From Candidatus Scybalocola faecavium (GTDB lineage Bacteria > Bacillota > Clostridia > Lachnospirales > Lachnospiraceae): a stretch of 64,000 nucleotides of DNA. The DNA lies in NCBI GenBank assembly GCA_018713145.1, contig DVFP01000028.1, positions 1 through 64,000 on the forward strand. The letters run 5' to 3'. The notes under the pieces are model-generated. The model worked only from the letters and a program-made list of their open reading frames with translations. It was not told the DNA's origin and did not search any database. The position numbers were made by a program, and so were the translations under genes. Shown here in pieces: positions 1 through 13,135 of the stretch (position 1 is the first letter of the stretch; each line of letters starts with the position of its first letter).

Positions 1-135
1 GCAATCCTAAAAACACCTCAAATCCGCCCATTTTTCTGCGAAAAATGGCTCCTTTTCGGTGTTTTGCGCGACACAAAGTCACGCTTGCCTGCGCAAGCGC
101 AGCCCGCATGACCTTTTGTCGCTTGTCTCATGTTA
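1..135 (+). repeat. Dispersed A-B palindromic repeat, copy 1
   Basis: 135-bp inverted copy of 42358-42492 with a single substitution seen by eye. Confidence 0.9.
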
Positions 136-322
136 TGATTAAGGTGTCAAAAAGTCTTTTGACGCCTGTGATTCCACGATGTTTTTCCCGTCAGAAAGGT
201 TATGCCTGCCTGCCCAGGCGCAGCCCGCACCACCTTTTGACGCTGGTATCATACTAATAGTTAGGAGGTTATTGCGGGGTAATCGTTCAGACAAATTGTC
301 CGGATAGTTACCTCCGATTTGC

Positions 323-3300
323 ATGATGACTCAAAAGATTAGTTTAGGTATTGACATTGGTTCCACCACTGTCAAAGTAGCCTTTTTAGACGAAGAAAAA
401 AATGTCCTCTTCTCGGATTATGAGCGCCATTTTGCCAACATCCGCGAAACCCTTCTCTCCCTTATACAAAAAGCTTATGATAAGCTTGGCCCCATGGAAG
501 TTTATCCCATGATTACCGGATCCGGCGGCATGTCCTTATCAAAAAGCGTCAATATCCCTTTTGTACAGGAAGTGATCTCCGTATCTACGGCACTTCAGCG
601 ATTTGCTCCCCAAACGGATGTAGCCATTGAGCTGGGTGGTGAGGACGCAAAGATCATTTATTTTTATGACGGCAACATTGAACAGCGTATGAACGGTATT
701 TGCGCCGGAGGCACCGGGTCTTTTATTGACCAGATGGCTTCCCTGCTGCAGACCGATGCTGCCGGATTAAATGAATATGCCAAAAACTACAAAGCTGTTT
801 ATCCTATTGCAGCCCGGTGCGGCGTATTCGCCAAGTCGGATATTCAGCCCCTGATCAATGACGGGGCCACAAAAGAAGACTTGTCTGTATCTATTTTCCA
901 GGCCGTTGTCAATCAGACCATCAGCGGTCTTGCCTGCGGTAAGCCCATCCGGGGAAATGTGGCCTTTCTTGGCGGCCCTCTCCACTTTTTATCTGAGCTG
1001 CGTCAGTGTTTTATCCGCACCTTAAAGCTTTCCGGTCCCCAGATTATTGCTCCGGAAAATTCCCATCTTTTTGCAGCCATTGGAGCTGCCCTTAATTATA
1101 AGGAAGATTCTCATACAAGCGTGGAAGAACTGATCCGGCTTTTATCCTCAGATATTCAGATTGCGGCAGAAACCCCCCGTATGCAGCCTTTGTTTGAAAG
1201 TCAGGAAGAGTATGACGCTTTTGTAAAAAAACATAATGTACATACAGTTAAAAAAGGAAATCTTGCCGATTATAAGGGAAACTGCTTTTTAGGCATTGAC
1301 GCCGGTTCCACTACTACGAAAGTGGCTGTTATCGGCGAGGACGGAACACTGCTGTATTCATTTTACAGCAGCAACAACGGAAATCCTTTAAAGACCACGA
1401 TCCGGGCCATTACAGAGATCACACAGCTTATGCCGGAAGGCGCCCGCATCGTCAACTCCTGCTCGACCGGCTACGGAGAGGCCCTGATCAAGGCAGCCCT
1501 GATGCTGGACGAGGGTGAGGTAGAAACCGTTGCCCACTACTATGCCGCCGCATTTTTCGAACCGGATGTGGACTGTATCCTGGATATTGGCGGTCAGGAT
1601 ATGAAGTGTATTAAGATCAAAAATAATACTGTCGATAATGTCCTTTTAAATGAGGCATGTTCCTCCGGCTGCGGTTCCTTCATTGAAACCTTTGCCAAGT
1701 CTTTAAATTACAGTGTCCAGGACTTTGCCAAAGCAGCCCTGTTTGCTAAAAATCCTGTAGATTTAGGCTCCCGGTGTACTGTATTTATGAACTCTAACGT
1801 AAAGCAGGCCCAAAAAGAAGGCGCCGAGGTTGGAGATATTTCCGCCGGTCTTGCCTACTCTGTCATTAAAAATGCCCTGTTAAAAGTTATTAAACTCACT
1901 GATCCTAAAGATCTTGGGAAAAAGGTGGTTGTTCAGGGCGGTACTTTTTATAACGATGCTGTACTTCGCAGCTTTGAGCGGATTTCCCAGTGTGAGGCAG
2001 TCCGTCCGGACATTGCCGGAATCATGGGTGCCTTCGGCGCGGCACTTATTGCCAGGGAACGCTATGACGGCAGTGAAACGACCATGCTTCCGCTGGAAAA
2101 GATTATTGACTTAAAATACACCACCTCCATGGCCCGGTGTAAAGGCTGCACCAACAGCTGCCATCTGACCATTAACCGCTTTTCCGGCGGCCGTCAGTTT
2201 ATTACCGGAAACCGGTGCGAGGTTGGCCTTGGCCGTGAAAAGAAAAAGAGCGATGTGCCCAATCTTTTTGCCTATAAATTAAAACGGCTGTTTTCCTATG
2301 AGCCATTAGAAGCAGATAAGGCTTACCGTGGAACTGTAGGTATTCCCAGGGTTTTAAATATGTATGAAAACTACCCCTTCTGGTTTACCTTCTTTAATGA
2401 GCTGGGCTACCGGGTCATTTTGTCTCCCCCGTCCTCAGCCAAGATCTACTCACTGGGCATTGAGTCCATTCCCAGTGAATCCGTGTGTTATCCGGCCAAG
2501 CTGGTCCACGGTCATGTTATGTGGCTGTTAAAACAGGGAATTAAGTTTATCTTCTACCCAAGCATCCCTTATGAGCGGAATGAGGTGGAAGGCTCTAACA
2601 ACCACTACAACTGCCCTATTGTTACGTCCTATTCGGAAAACATAAAAAACAACGTGGAAGAGCTTCGCGATGAAAGCATCCGCTTTATGAACCCGTTCCT
2701 GGCTCTTGACAATCTGGAAAAGCTTAAAGAACGCCTTGTCCAGGAAATCGGGAAAACTTTTAATATTCCTGACAGTGAGATCAATCTGGCTGCCCAGAGA
2801 GCCTGGGATGAGCTGGAAAATGCCCGTCAGGATATGCGGGATAAGGGTGAAGAAACACTGGCTTATCTCCAGGAACACCATATGAAGGGAATTGTTCTGG
2901 CCGGCCGTCCATACCACACAGATGGAGAGATCAACCACGGTATTCCTGAGCTGATCACCTCCTACGGCATTGCTGTATTAACTGAGGACAGCGTTTCCCA
3001 TTTAGGCCAGCCGGAGCGGCCGCTGATCGTATCGGACCAGTGGATGTACCACTCCCGTCTGTATGCTGCAGCCCAGTTTGTTAAGACCCAGCCCAATCTT
3101 GAGCTGATCCAGCTCAACTCCTTTGGCTGTGGTCTGGACGCTGTAACGACAGACCAGGTAAAAGATATTTTAAATGGTTCCGGACGACTGTATACATGTC
3201 TTAAAATCGATGAGGTAAGCAACCTGGGCGCTGCCCGTATCCGTATCCGCTCCCTCATCGCTGCTATCCGTATGCGGGAGCAAAAGCACATTCACGGCGA

Positions 3301-4561
3301 GGTCCACACCGCGGCCCATGACCGGGTACTTTTTACAAAGGAAATGTCCAAAGACTATACGATCCTTGTACCAAATATGTCTCCGATCCACTTTGAGCTG
3401 CTGGCGCCTGCCTTAAACGCTCACGGATTACATATTGAACTGCTTCCAGACTGTGACCGGGAGGCCATTGATACAGGCTTAAAATATGTAAATAATGATG
3501 CCTGCTATCCTTCCATTTGTGTTGTGGGGCAGATCATGAAAGCGCTCCTTTCCGGAAAGTATGACCTGAATAAGGTGGCTGTAGCCATGTCCCAGACCGG
3601 CGGCGGCTGCCGTGCCACAAACTATGTAGGATTTATCCGCCGGGCCCTTCAAAATGCCGGTATGCACCAGATTCCCGTCATTGCCTTAAGTGCTCAGGGC
3701 ATTGAGAAGAATCCGGGATTTAAATACACCCTGCCTATGCTTAAGGCAGCCATGGAAGCTATTGTTTACGGCGATATTTTCATGAGGGTCCTTTACCGGA
3801 TGCGTCCGTATGAAAAGGTTAAAGGCAGCGCCAACGCCCTTCATGAAAAATGGGCAAAACGGTGTATTGATTCATTAACAGGAAAGACAAAGAGCAATTT
3901 TAAGAAAAATATCCAGGGAATCATCCGTGATTTTGATGCCCTGCCTATTGACGAAAACTTAAAGAAGCCCAGAGTCGGTATTGTAGGTGAGATCCTTGTT
4001 AAGTTCTCTCCGTCAGCCAACAATTATCTGGTAGATCTTTTGGAATCGGAAGGGGCGGAAGCCGTTATGCCGGACCTTTTAGACTTCTTCCTGTACAGCT
4101 TTTATAACGCTAACTTTAAGCGGGATTTCCTTGGCAAGTCTAAAAAGGCGGCCATGCTGTGCAACATTGGGATCAAGTTCCTGGAGGCGATCCGCAAGAC
4201 GGCCCGTCTGGAACTGCGGGCCAGCAAGCATTTCTGCGAGCAGGCAGTGATCCAGGATCTGGCAAAATATGCCCAGCCTATCGTATCCTTAGGAAACCAG
4301 ACCGGCGAGGGATGGTTCCTTACAGGAGAAATGATCGAGCTGATCCACCAGGGCGCTCCAAATATTGTCTGCACCCAGCCTTTCGGCTGCCTGCCGAACC
4401 ATATTGTAGGCAAGGGTGTTATTAAAGAGCTGCGCCGCCAGTATCCGGAAGCAAATATCGTTGCCATTGACTATGATCCAGGCGCCAGCGAGGTCAACCA
4501 GGTGAACCGTATCAAGCTCATGCTTGCCACTGCAAATAAAAATCTGAAAAAATCTGTTTGA
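323..4561 (+). CDS. Acyl-CoA dehydratase activase fusion protein (two BadF/BadG/BcrA/BcrD ATPase domains + DUF2229 + HgdB-like region)
   Basis: 1412-aa ORF; two GIDxGSTTxKV ATPase motifs ([15 protein letters not shown] and [15 protein letters not shown]), ELGGEDAKI and [10 protein letters not shown] motifs, Cys-rich middle and C-terminal segments. Confidence 0.9.
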   Translation: MMTQKISLGIDIGSTTVKVAFLDEEKNVLFSDYERHFANIRETLLSLIQKAYDKLGPMEVYPMITGSGGMSLSKSVNIPFVQEVISVSTALQRFAPQTDVAIELGGEDAKIIYFYDGNIEQRMNGICAGGTGSFIDQMASLLQTDAAGLNEYAKNYKAVYPIAARCGVFAKSDIQPLINDGATKEDLSVSIFQAVVNQTISGLACGKPIRGNVAFLGGPLHFLSELRQCFIRTLKLSGPQIIAPENSHLFAAIGAALNYKEDSHTSVEELIRLLSSDIQIAAETPRMQPLFESQEEYDAFVKKHNVHTVKKGNLADYKGNCFLGIDAGSTTTKVAVIGEDGTLLYSFYSSNNGNPLKTTIRAITEITQLMPEGARIVNSCSTGYGEALIKAALMLDEGEVETVAHYYAAAFFEPDVDCILDIGGQDMKCIKIKNNTVDNVLLNEACSSGCGSFIETFAKSLNYSVQDFAKAALFAKNPVDLGSRCTVFMNSNVKQAQKEGAEVGDISAGLAYSVIKNALLKVIKLTDPKDLGKKVVVQGGTFYNDAVLRSFERISQCEAVRPDIAGIMGAFGAALIARERYDGSETTMLPLEKIIDLKYTTSMARCKGCTNSCHLTINRFSGGRQFITGNRCEVGLGREKKKSDVPNLFAYKLKRLFSYEPLEADKAYRGTVGIPRVLNMYENYPFWFTFFNELGYRVILSPPSSAKIYSLGIESIPSESVCYPAKLVHGHVMWLLKQGIKFIFYPSIPYERNEVEGSNNHYNCPIVTSYSENIKNNVEELRDESIRFMNPFLALDNLEKLKERLVQEIGKTFNIPDSEINLAAQRAWDELENARQDMRDKGEETLAYLQEHHMKGIVLAGRPYHTDGEINHGIPELITSYGIAVLTEDSVSHLGQPERPLIVSDQWMYHSRLYAAAQFVKTQPNLELIQLNSFGCGLDAVTTDQVKDILNGSGRLYTCLKIDEVSNLGAARIRIRSLIAAIRMREQKHIHGEVHTAAHDRVLFTKEMSKDYTILVPNMSPIHFELLAPALNAHGLHIELLPDCDREAIDTGLKYVNNDACYPSICVVGQIMKALLSGKYDLNKVAVAMSQTGGGCRATNYVGFIRRALQNAGMHQIPVIALSAQGIEKNPGFKYTLPMLKAAMEAIVYGDIFMRVLYRMRPYEKVKGSANALHEKWAKRCIDSLTGKTKSNFKKNIQGIIRDFDALPIDENLKKPRVGIVGEILVKFSPSANNYLVDLLESEGAEAVMPDLLDFFLYSFYNANFKRDFLGKSKKAAMLCNIGIKFLEAIRKTARLELRASKHFCEQAVIQDLAKYAQPIVSLGNQTGEGWFLTGEMIELIHQGAPNIVCTQPFGCLPNHIVGKGVIKELRRQYPEANIVAIDYDPGASEVNQVNRIKLMLATANKNLKKSV

Positions 4562-4644
4562 TCATTGGGGGATGCGAAGGGCTGTATACAGTATAGTGGC
4601 CCGGACAAAGGCATCCGCAGACAGATGTTTCCTGAAAAAAACAC

Positions 4645-4679
4645 CCCAGTAAACTGAGTTTTTTAGTTTACTGGGGTAT
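4645..4679. terminator. Bidirectional Rho-independent terminator
   Basis: 13-bp perfect stem ACCCCAGTAAACT/AGTTTACTGGGGT with flanking A and T tracts, between convergent genes. Confidence 0.9.
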
Positions 4680-4715
4680 TTTTATAAAGCTTGCCTATAG
4701 TCTCATATTTCAAAC

Positions 4716-5492
4716 TTATTTCCAATCCTCCGGCACTACATCGATCACGCCAAATTCCACCGGATTAAAAATCCGGGGCACAGGGACATAATAAGCCAGG
4801 CCTCGGCTGTTAATGTGGGTCTGGCCATTAATTTCATACCGGCCTCCCGCATATTTCGGGAAAAATCCCTGGGATGGGGCATAGATCCCGTTGACCAGTC
4901 CGGGGATCCGCCACTGTCCTCCGTGGGCATGACCGGTCAGGACAAGATCAAAGGGAAACATGGCATAGGTCTGAGCCCGCTCCGGGCGATGGCTTAAAAG
5001 GATGGAAAACACAGACGGATCTGTTTTTAAAGCGGCCCGGGACAACTGTGCCATCCAGCTTTCCCGGGGATTTACCGGGTCATCCACCCCGGCGATACAG
5101 ACACGGGTCCTGGATCTTAAAGTCACTATCCGGCTCTCACCCTCCAGGACACAGATACCAAAAGACCGGACATAGGCCTTAGCGCCTAAGTAATTTTTAT
5201 AATTAAATTCATGGTTTCCGGTAACATAAAAGCAGGGATACATTTCCCCGAGAGGGGAAAACAGATCACCTGCCGCTTCCTTAGAAAATTTAGGTTCCAG
5301 CATATCCCCGGTCATACAGATCAAGTCCGGCTTGACCATCCGGATCAAGTCCAGAAGCTTCTTCTGATGTTTTCCGTATAAACAGCAATGAAGATCCGAC
5401 AAATGGACACACCGAAAGGGTGCATCCACTTTGCCGGATCTGACCTTATACTGTCGAAGGACCGGGAGCTTCCATCGCTTGTTATTGTTCAA
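4716..5492 (-). CDS. Metallophosphoesterase (YkuE-like)
   Basis: VHLSDLHCCLYG, MTGDMLE, VTGNHEF, LLSHRPE, LTGHAHGGQ metallophosphoesterase motifs. Confidence 0.88.
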   Translation of the reverse strand: MNNNKRWKLPVLRQYKVRSGKVDAPFRCVHLSDLHCCLYGKHQKKLLDLIRMVKPDLICMTGDMLEPKFSKEAAGDLFSPLGEMYPCFYVTGNHEFNYKNYLGAKAYVRSFGICVLEGESRIVTLRSRTRVCIAGVDDPVNPRESWMAQLSRAALKTDPSVFSILLSHRPERAQTYAMFPFDLVLTGHAHGGQWRIPGLVNGIYAPSQGFFPKYAGGRYEINGQTHINSRGLAYYVPVPRIFNPVEFGVIDVVPEDWK

Positions 5493-5504
5493 TTTTGTGC
5501 TCCT

Positions 5505-5921
5505 TTAATTGCGGTCCCGAAGCTTGCTTACCGCGCTTAACCGGGACATAGCCCGGGCCAGGGACGCCTTGCTTAAATGGTATTCCTGTATGCTCATCTT
5601 CTGACGAAGCTTTTCCTTTGCACGTTCCTCTGCCTCTCTGGCACGGACAATATCAATATCCTCAGGGCGCTCCGCCGTCAATGTCATAATACGCACACGG
5701 TTATTGATCACCTCGGCAAATCCGGAGCTGACCACACACTGTCTGGCCTCTCCATCTACAGGGACAAACTCCACAGTTCCTGGAACAACTGCGATCAGCA
5801 TATTTTCATGATGAGCAAGGATCTGGGCCGTTCCGTCAGGGACAGGAAGAATGACCGATGTTGCCCGGCCAGTAAAAAAAAGCTTGTCACTGGCAAGGAT
5901 TTCCAATGAAAATGAATTCAT
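5505..5921 (-). CDS. atpC: F0F1 ATP synthase subunit epsilon
   Basis: Position at end of atp operon; N-terminal MNSFSLEILASDKLFFTGRATSVILPVPDGTAQILAHHENM. Confidence 0.9.
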   Translation of the reverse strand: MNSFSLEILASDKLFFTGRATSVILPVPDGTAQILAHHENMLIAVVPGTVEFVPVDGEARQCVVSSGFAEVINNRVRIMTLTAERPEDIDIVRAREAEERAKEKLRQKMSIQEYHLSKASLARAMSRLSAVSKLRDRN

Positions 5922-5942
5922 ACACCCTACCTCCTGTCTTTA

Positions 5943-8239
<2,297 letters not shown>

Positions 8240-8243
8240 AATA

Positions 8244-9752
8244 TCACCTGTTCTTGTCCTTAAATTCTTTAGCTGCTGCTACGATCTGATCCGCAAGTTC
8301 ATCACTTAAGACTTTTGTTTCTTCGATCTCTTTGCCGATCTGAGGATAAGCATTATCCACATAAGCCAGCAGATCCATCTGAAATTCCTTGACCTTGTTC
8401 AGCTCCACATCGACAAAAATCTTATGTGTAGCCGCGCAAAGGGTAATGACCTGCTCATGAAGGGACAGAGGATGGCATAAAGGCTGCTTTAACAGTTCCA
8501 TCAGGCTGCTTCCATATGCCAGCTGAGCCTTGGTCGCTGCATCCAGATCCGAGCTGAACTGTGTAAACACTTCCATTTCACGATACTGGGCCAAATCGAT
8601 ACGGATACTTCCGGAAGCCTTTTTCATGGCCTTTGTCTGGGCAGCACCGCCAACACGGGATACAGAAAGACCTACGTTCACTGCAGGACGCATACCTTCA
8701 TTAAACAGATCGCTTTCAAGGAATATCTGTCCATCGGTAATAGAAATAACGTTGGTAGGAATATATGCGGAAACATCACCGGCCTGTGTCTCGATGATGG
8801 GCAGGGCTGTGATCGAACCGCCGCCGGCTTCATCACTTAAACGGCTGGACCGCTCCAACAGTCTTGAGTGGAGATAAAATACATCGCCGGGATAAGCCTC
8901 GCGTCCGGGAGAACGCTCAAGCAAAAGAGACAATGCACGGTAAGCCACCGCATGTTTGGAAAGATCATCGTAAACAATGAGTACATCCTTGCCCTTATAC
9001 ATAAAATACTCTGCAAGAGATGTTCCTGAATATGGGGCAATATACTGAAGCGGCGCACAATCACTGGCTGTAGCGCACACAATGGTCGTATAACTCATGG
9101 CCTGATATTTTTCCAGGGTATTCACAAGCTTGGCAATGGTAGATGCCTTCTGGCCAATGGCAACATAAATACAAATAACATCTTTGCCCTTCTGATTAAT
9201 GATCGTATCTGTAGCAATAGATGTTTTTCCGGTCTGACGGTCACCAATGATCAGCTCTCTCTGGCCCCGGCCAATAGGGAACATAGAATCAATGGATAAA
9301 ATACCGGTCTCCATAGGAACGCCAACAGACTTACGGTCAATAATCCCCGGTGCCTCCTGCTCAATGGGGCGGTAGTCATCTGCCGGGATCTCTCCCTTTC
9401 CATCAATGGGTGCGCCCAGAGCATCGATAATACGGCCCACATAAGCCTCGCCTACAGGGATACCGGCCTTCCTTTTTGTCCGGGTCACCTTTGTTCCTTC
9501 CCGAATCCCGGTATCTTTACCAAATAAAATACAGCCAATACTGTCCTGACGAATATCCTGGACCATACCTTTAAGGCCGTTTTCAAAAATGATGATCTCG
9601 CCGTACATGGCATGATCAATACCATAAATATTGGCAATGCCGTCACCTACAGAAATAACCCGGCCAGTTTCCTGTTCTTTACAGATCTCGTCATAATTTT
9701 CTATTTCTTCTTTTAAGATTGATATTATTTCATCAGAATAAATGGTACTCAC
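8244..9752 (-). CDS. atpA: F0F1 ATP synthase subunit alpha
   Basis: [16 protein letters not shown]-loop, full-length alpha subunit. Confidence 0.98.
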   Translation of the reverse strand: MSTIYSDEIISILKEEIENYDEICKEQETGRVISVGDGIANIYGIDHAMYGEIIIFENGLKGMVQDIRQDSIGCILFGKDTGIREGTKVTRTKRKAGIPVGEAYVGRIIDALGAPIDGKGEIPADDYRPIEQEAPGIIDRKSVGVPMETGILSIDSMFPIGRGQRELIIGDRQTGKTSIATDTIINQKGKDVICIYVAIGQKASTIAKLVNTLEKYQAMSYTTIVCATASDCAPLQYIAPYSGTSLAEYFMYKGKDVLIVYDDLSKHAVAYRALSLLLERSPGREAYPGDVFYLHSRLLERSSRLSDEAGGGSITALPIIETQAGDVSAYIPTNVISITDGQIFLESDLFNEGMRPAVNVGLSVSRVGGAAQTKAMKKASGSIRIDLAQYREMEVFTQFSSDLDAATKAQLAYGSSLMELLKQPLCHPLSLHEQVITLCAATHKIFVDVELNKVKEFQMDLLAYVDNAYPQIGKEIEETKVLSDELADQIVAAAKEFKDKNR

Positions 9753-9756
9753 CTTT

Positions 9757-10275
9757 TCACCTCCGGATTAATTTCTGTTCCAGCTGATCAAAACGGCCTC
9801 GGATACTGTAATCAATTTCACAGCCTCCGGCCTCAATAATAAATCCGCCTATAAGCGACGGATCTTTCACAATATCAATGTGGGCATCCTTAACCGAAAA
9901 GCGTCCGCAAATATATTTGCGGATTCCCTCAAGCTGCTCCTTTTTCGGCGGAGTCACACAGCGGATCACCGCATTGAGTACATTTTTCATTTCATTGGCA
10001 TACTCTTCATAGCACTGAAAGATCATTGCAAGAAGACTGCTTCTATCATGCCGGCATACAACCTTCATAAAAGGACGTACGCTTTCAGGAAAAATCCGAT
10101 CCACGCAGGCCTGCTTCTGGGCCAGGGTGACAATGGGACATTCCAGAGCCCGAACCAGCTCGGGAGATTTCTCTACGATCTCCCGGCTTTTTAAAATATC
10201 CTCCTGGGGCAAATGCAGATCATACAGGGTGACAGCGTAAGATCTTGCTGCCTGACGGTTAACTTTCTGCGCCAT
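9757..10275 (-). CDS. atpH: F0F1 ATP synthase subunit delta
   Basis: Operon position; OSCP/delta-like C-terminus; start [14 protein letters not shown] chosen from the AGGTG Shine-Dalgarno spacing. Confidence 0.88.
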   Translation of the reverse strand: MAQKVNRQAARSYAVTLYDLHLPQEDILKSREIVEKSPELVRALECPIVTLAQKQACVDRIFPESVRPFMKVVCRHDRSSLLAMIFQCYEEYANEMKNVLNAVIRCVTPPKKEQLEGIRKYICGRFSVKDAHIDIVKDPSLIGGFIIEAGGCEIDYSIRGRFDQLEQKLIRR

Positions 10276-10756
10276 GGCCATCACCTGCTTCTTCCAGGAA
10301 CTTATCATACAGGGCCAGATCGTCCTGACTGTAATCTTTTTGTCCTGTCACCTTACGGGCAGCCTCCATAGCCAGGCCCGCAACCTGGGATTTAAGATCA
10401 TGCATTGCCTTTTCCTTTTCAAGGGCAATACTTTTTCCGGCATTTTCAAGAAGTGCTGCCGCATCTTTCTGGGCATCTTCCATCACCCGGTCGTACTCGT
10501 TTTTAGCCGTAAGCTTTGCATCTGCCACGATCTTAGTGGACTCGTCCCGGGCGCCTACCAGAGCGGCTTCATACTGTTCTTTTAATTTCAACGCTTCATC
10601 CTGATCCTGTCTTGCCTGGTTTAAACCGTCTTCAATAAGTTTTTTGCGTTTTTCCATGATGTTGGTAATCGGTTTGATCAAAAACACTTTCATCAGGATA
10701 TAGAAGATCACCAGGTTGATCAGGGTAAAGAGAAGGTTCCAATCCAGTTTAAGCAC
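10259..10756 (-). CDS. atpF: F0F1 ATP synthase subunit b
   Basis: N-terminal membrane helix then long charged helix, operon position. Confidence 0.92.
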   Translation of the reverse strand: MLKLDWNLLFTLINLVIFYILMKVFLIKPITNIMEKRKKLIEDGLNQARQDQDEALKLKEQYEAALVGARDESTKIVADAKLTAKNEYDRVMEDAQKDAAALLENAGKSIALEKEKAMHDLKSQVAGLAMEAARKVTGQKDYSQDDLALYDKFLEEAGDGHGAES

Positions 10757-10780
10757 CTTTTTACACCTTCCTTTTTAGGA

Positions 10781-11002
10781 TTAACCCAGGAATAAGATAA
10801 TGAATAAAGCAACGATAAAACCGTAAATAGCGGTTGCCTCTGCAAGAGCACAACCAAGGATAAGGGATTTGCTGATCTTGCTTTCTGCTTCAGGCTGTCT
10901 TGCAATAGCTTCTACTGCTTTACCTGTGGCAAGACCGATACCAATACCTGCGCCAACACCTGTTAATACTGCAACTGCTGCTCCGATTGCTACTAATGTC
11001 AT
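10781..11002 (-). CDS. atpE: F0F1 ATP synthase subunit c
   Basis: 73-aa hairpin proteolipid, [23 protein letters not shown] loop. Confidence 0.96.
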   Translation of the reverse strand: MTLVAIGAAVAVLTGVGAGIGIGLATGKAVEAIARQPEAESKISKSLILGCALAEATAIYGFIVALFIILFLG

Positions 11003-11116
11003 AATAGATTCTTCCTTTCTTTTTCATACCCAGGGAGTTTTCATCTTATGCCCATCCCTTCGGGGATCTTCGGCCCTGCCCTAAAGGTATCTCTCTTCTT
11101 TTCATTTTTTAACCTT

Positions 11117-11788
11117 TTATTCCTCTTCCACAGCCTCTTTAATAAACAGCGAAGTAAGGAATACAAATACATAAGCCTGGATCAGGCCATCGAATACGTC
11201 AAAGTACAGACTAAACGGTACCGGCAATCCTACTGGCAGAAGCTCTTTTAAAAGCTCCATAACAACAAATGAGCCCAGGATATTGCCAAATAGACGCATA
11301 CACAAGGACAACGGACGAATGACGATTTCCAGGATGTTCAAAGGAGCAATCACGGGAACGGGCTGTCCAAAAGACTTAAGCCATCCTTTCACACCTTTTT
11401 GATGAATCCCGGAATACTCAATGAGAATGATACTGGCAATAGCCAGTGCCGCTGTCACATTCATATCCTTTGTCGGAGGAGTAAATCCAAGAATACCGAT
11501 CAGGTTTGATGCGCCAATATAAAGAGCAACGGTGATCAGGTATGGAACATAGCGCTTGCCATTTTTACCGACAGTACCCTCAAAAAAGTTCTGAAGGAAG
11601 GCAATTCCTGACTCTAAAATCAGCTGCTTTTTACTGACATTTTCCACCCGCAGATTTCTTACAAGAATAATCGACAGCAAGGTAAAAACTGCCATGATGA
11701 TCCATGTCACCACTACAGACTCATATACCGGTATTCCGTCTCCAATAGGAATGGTAAATACAGTATGGACTTCAAGGGCATCCATCAA
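11117..11788 (-). CDS. atpB: F0F1 ATP synthase subunit a
   Basis: Membrane protein with PLSLCMRLFGNILGSFVVM motif; exact start (TTG 11788 or ATG 11785) uncertain. Confidence 0.93.
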   Translation of the reverse strand: MMDALEVHTVFTIPIGDGIPVYESVVVTWIIMAVFTLLSIILVRNLRVENVSKKQLILESGIAFLQNFFEGTVGKNGKRYVPYLITVALYIGASNLIGILGFTPPTKDMNVTAALAIASIILIEYSGIHQKGVKGWLKSFGQPVPVIAPLNILEIVIRPLSLCMRLFGNILGSFVVMELLKELLPVGLPVPFSLYFDVFDGLIQAYVFVFLTSLFIKEAVEEE

Positions 11789-11822
11789 GTCATTTGCAAA
11801 TTCTTCCGTATCGAATTCCTCC

Positions 11823-12038
11823 TTTCCTTATTATTGCCGTGCTTTCCACGGCATAAAGGTATCCCCTTGCGGGATTTCCTTATTATTGCCGTGCTTTCCA
11901 CGGCATAAAGGTATCCCCTTGCGGGATTTCCTTATTACCGCCGTGCTTTCCACGGCATAAAGGTATCCCCTTGCGGGATTTCCTTATTACCGCCGTGCTT
12001 TCCACGGCATAAAGGTATCCCCTTGCGGGATTTCCTTA
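11823..12038 (-). repeat. Four tandem 52-bp repeats (plus a partial fifth) in the atpB 5' leader
   Basis: TTTCCTTATTAYYGCCGTGCTTTCCACGGCATAAAGGTATCCCCTTGCGGGA starts at 11823, 11875, 11927, 11979; each unit contains the GCCGTG/CACGGC and TCCC/GGGA inverted repeats. Confidence 0.95.
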
Positions 12039-12097
12039 ATTTCATTCGTCATTTTACTACTTTTATTTTTATTTGAAAAATGATAAAATATTATGGT

Positions 12098-12120
12098 TGA
12101 TATAGCATTTTGTTATATCA
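12098..12120. promoter_or_regulatory. Candidate LysR-type operator
   Basis: Perfect inverted repeat TGATATA-N9-TATATCA in the divergent atpB/lysR intergenic region. Confidence 0.5.
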
Positions 12121-12178
12121 CTATCCATTTTGCACAAAAATAGACTTTAACATTATATATAAGAAGGAGTTTTGTCAA

Positions 12179-13081
12179 ATGTCGGCAAATTTTGAATACT
12201 ATAAAATCTTTTATTATGTTGCCAAGTGTAAAAATCTGACGCAGGCTGCCGATGCCCTTATGTCCAGCCAGCCGGCCATTACCCGAAGTATTAAAAATCT
12301 GGAAAACGAGCTGGGCTGTCGGCTTTTTGTCCGCTCCAGCCACGGAGTATCACTGACAAAGGAAGGGGAATTGCTCTATAAACATGTTACCCCGGCCTGC
12401 GAACTTTTATTTAAAGGAGAGGAAGATTTAAATACGGTCCTTGGCCTGAAGGAAGGACAGCTTTACATCGGCGCCACTGAAACTGCGCTGCACTGCTATC
12501 TTTTGGACAAACTGGAAAAGTTCCATCATCTATATCCCGGCGTCCATATTAAAATCAGCAATCAGACCACCCCGACCACTTTCCATGATTTTAAATCAGG
12601 AAAAATCGACCTGGCTCTTGTAACCACCCCCTGCAACTATTCGGAACCTTATCATCTTACACCGGTTAAAACCTTTAATGATGTATTAGTGGGGAACCGG
12701 GAATATGCCTCAATGGCACGGCAAACATGGCATCTGGCGGATCTGGCCAAATATCCTCTTGTGTCCCTTAGCCGGGATACGATGAGTTACCAATTTATCC
12801 AAAAATTTTATGCCGCCAATCAGGTGCCTTTAAAGCTGGATATTGAACTGGCCTCTGCCCATCTGATCATGCCGGTCATCCTTCACGGACTGGGCATCGG
12901 CTTTATCCCTGAGGAAATGGCTCGCCATGCCCTGGACGACGGAGATCTTGTCCAGATCCATCTTTATGAAACGATCCCGCCGCGGCAGATCTGCTATATC
13001 CGGGATGCCAGCCGCAGCATGAACGCAGCGACACGAAAGCTCATTGAGCTGATGCCGCCGGAGCCGGAGCTTGAGCTATAA
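12179..13081 (+). CDS. LysR family transcriptional regulator
   Basis: N-terminal HTH MSANFEYYKIFYYVAKCKNLTQAADALMSSQPAITRSIKNLENELGCRLF; GGAG ribosome site upstream of this ATG rather than the ORF-track start. Confidence 0.92.
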   Translation: MSANFEYYKIFYYVAKCKNLTQAADALMSSQPAITRSIKNLENELGCRLFVRSSHGVSLTKEGELLYKHVTPACELLFKGEEDLNTVLGLKEGQLYIGATETALHCYLLDKLEKFHHLYPGVHIKISNQTTPTTFHDFKSGKIDLALVTTPCNYSEPYHLTPVKTFNDVLVGNREYASMARQTWHLADLAKYPLVSLSRDTMSYQFIQKFYAANQVPLKLDIELASAHLIMPVILHGLGIGFIPEEMARHALDDGDLVQIHLYETIPPRQICYIRDASRSMNAATRKLIELMPPEPELEL

Positions 13082-13083
13082 AA

Positions 13084-13110
13084 AGGGTAAACGGACAAGC
13101 CGTTTACCCT
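13084..13110. terminator. Hairpin downstream of the LysR gene
   Basis: 11-bp stem AGGGTAAACGG/CCGTTTACCCT, weak T tract. Confidence 0.55.
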
Positions 13111-13135
13111 CATAATCATTCATCCAGATAAACTG

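Noticed and set aside
45-257. ORF 70 aa (MAPFRCFARHKVTLACASAARMTFCRLSH...) and the near-identical peptide in 42323-42601
   Set aside because: Both arise from the dispersed palindromic repeat; the shared peptide is a by-product of repeat identity, not a gene family.
258-322. GGAGGT...ACCTCC pairing upstream of the activase as a translational switch
   Set aside because: Only 6 bp pair and GGAGGT is far from the start codon; likely coincidence.
2528-2938. Antisense ORFs inside the activase gene and other long genes (also 10274, 19210, 20887, 23706, 38106, 52035 and similar)
   Set aside because: Opposite-strand shadows of strong coding regions with low-complexity translations and no ribosome sites.
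11823-12038. CRISPR-like array
   Set aside because: The 52-bp units are directly contiguous with no unique spacers and no cas genes are nearby.
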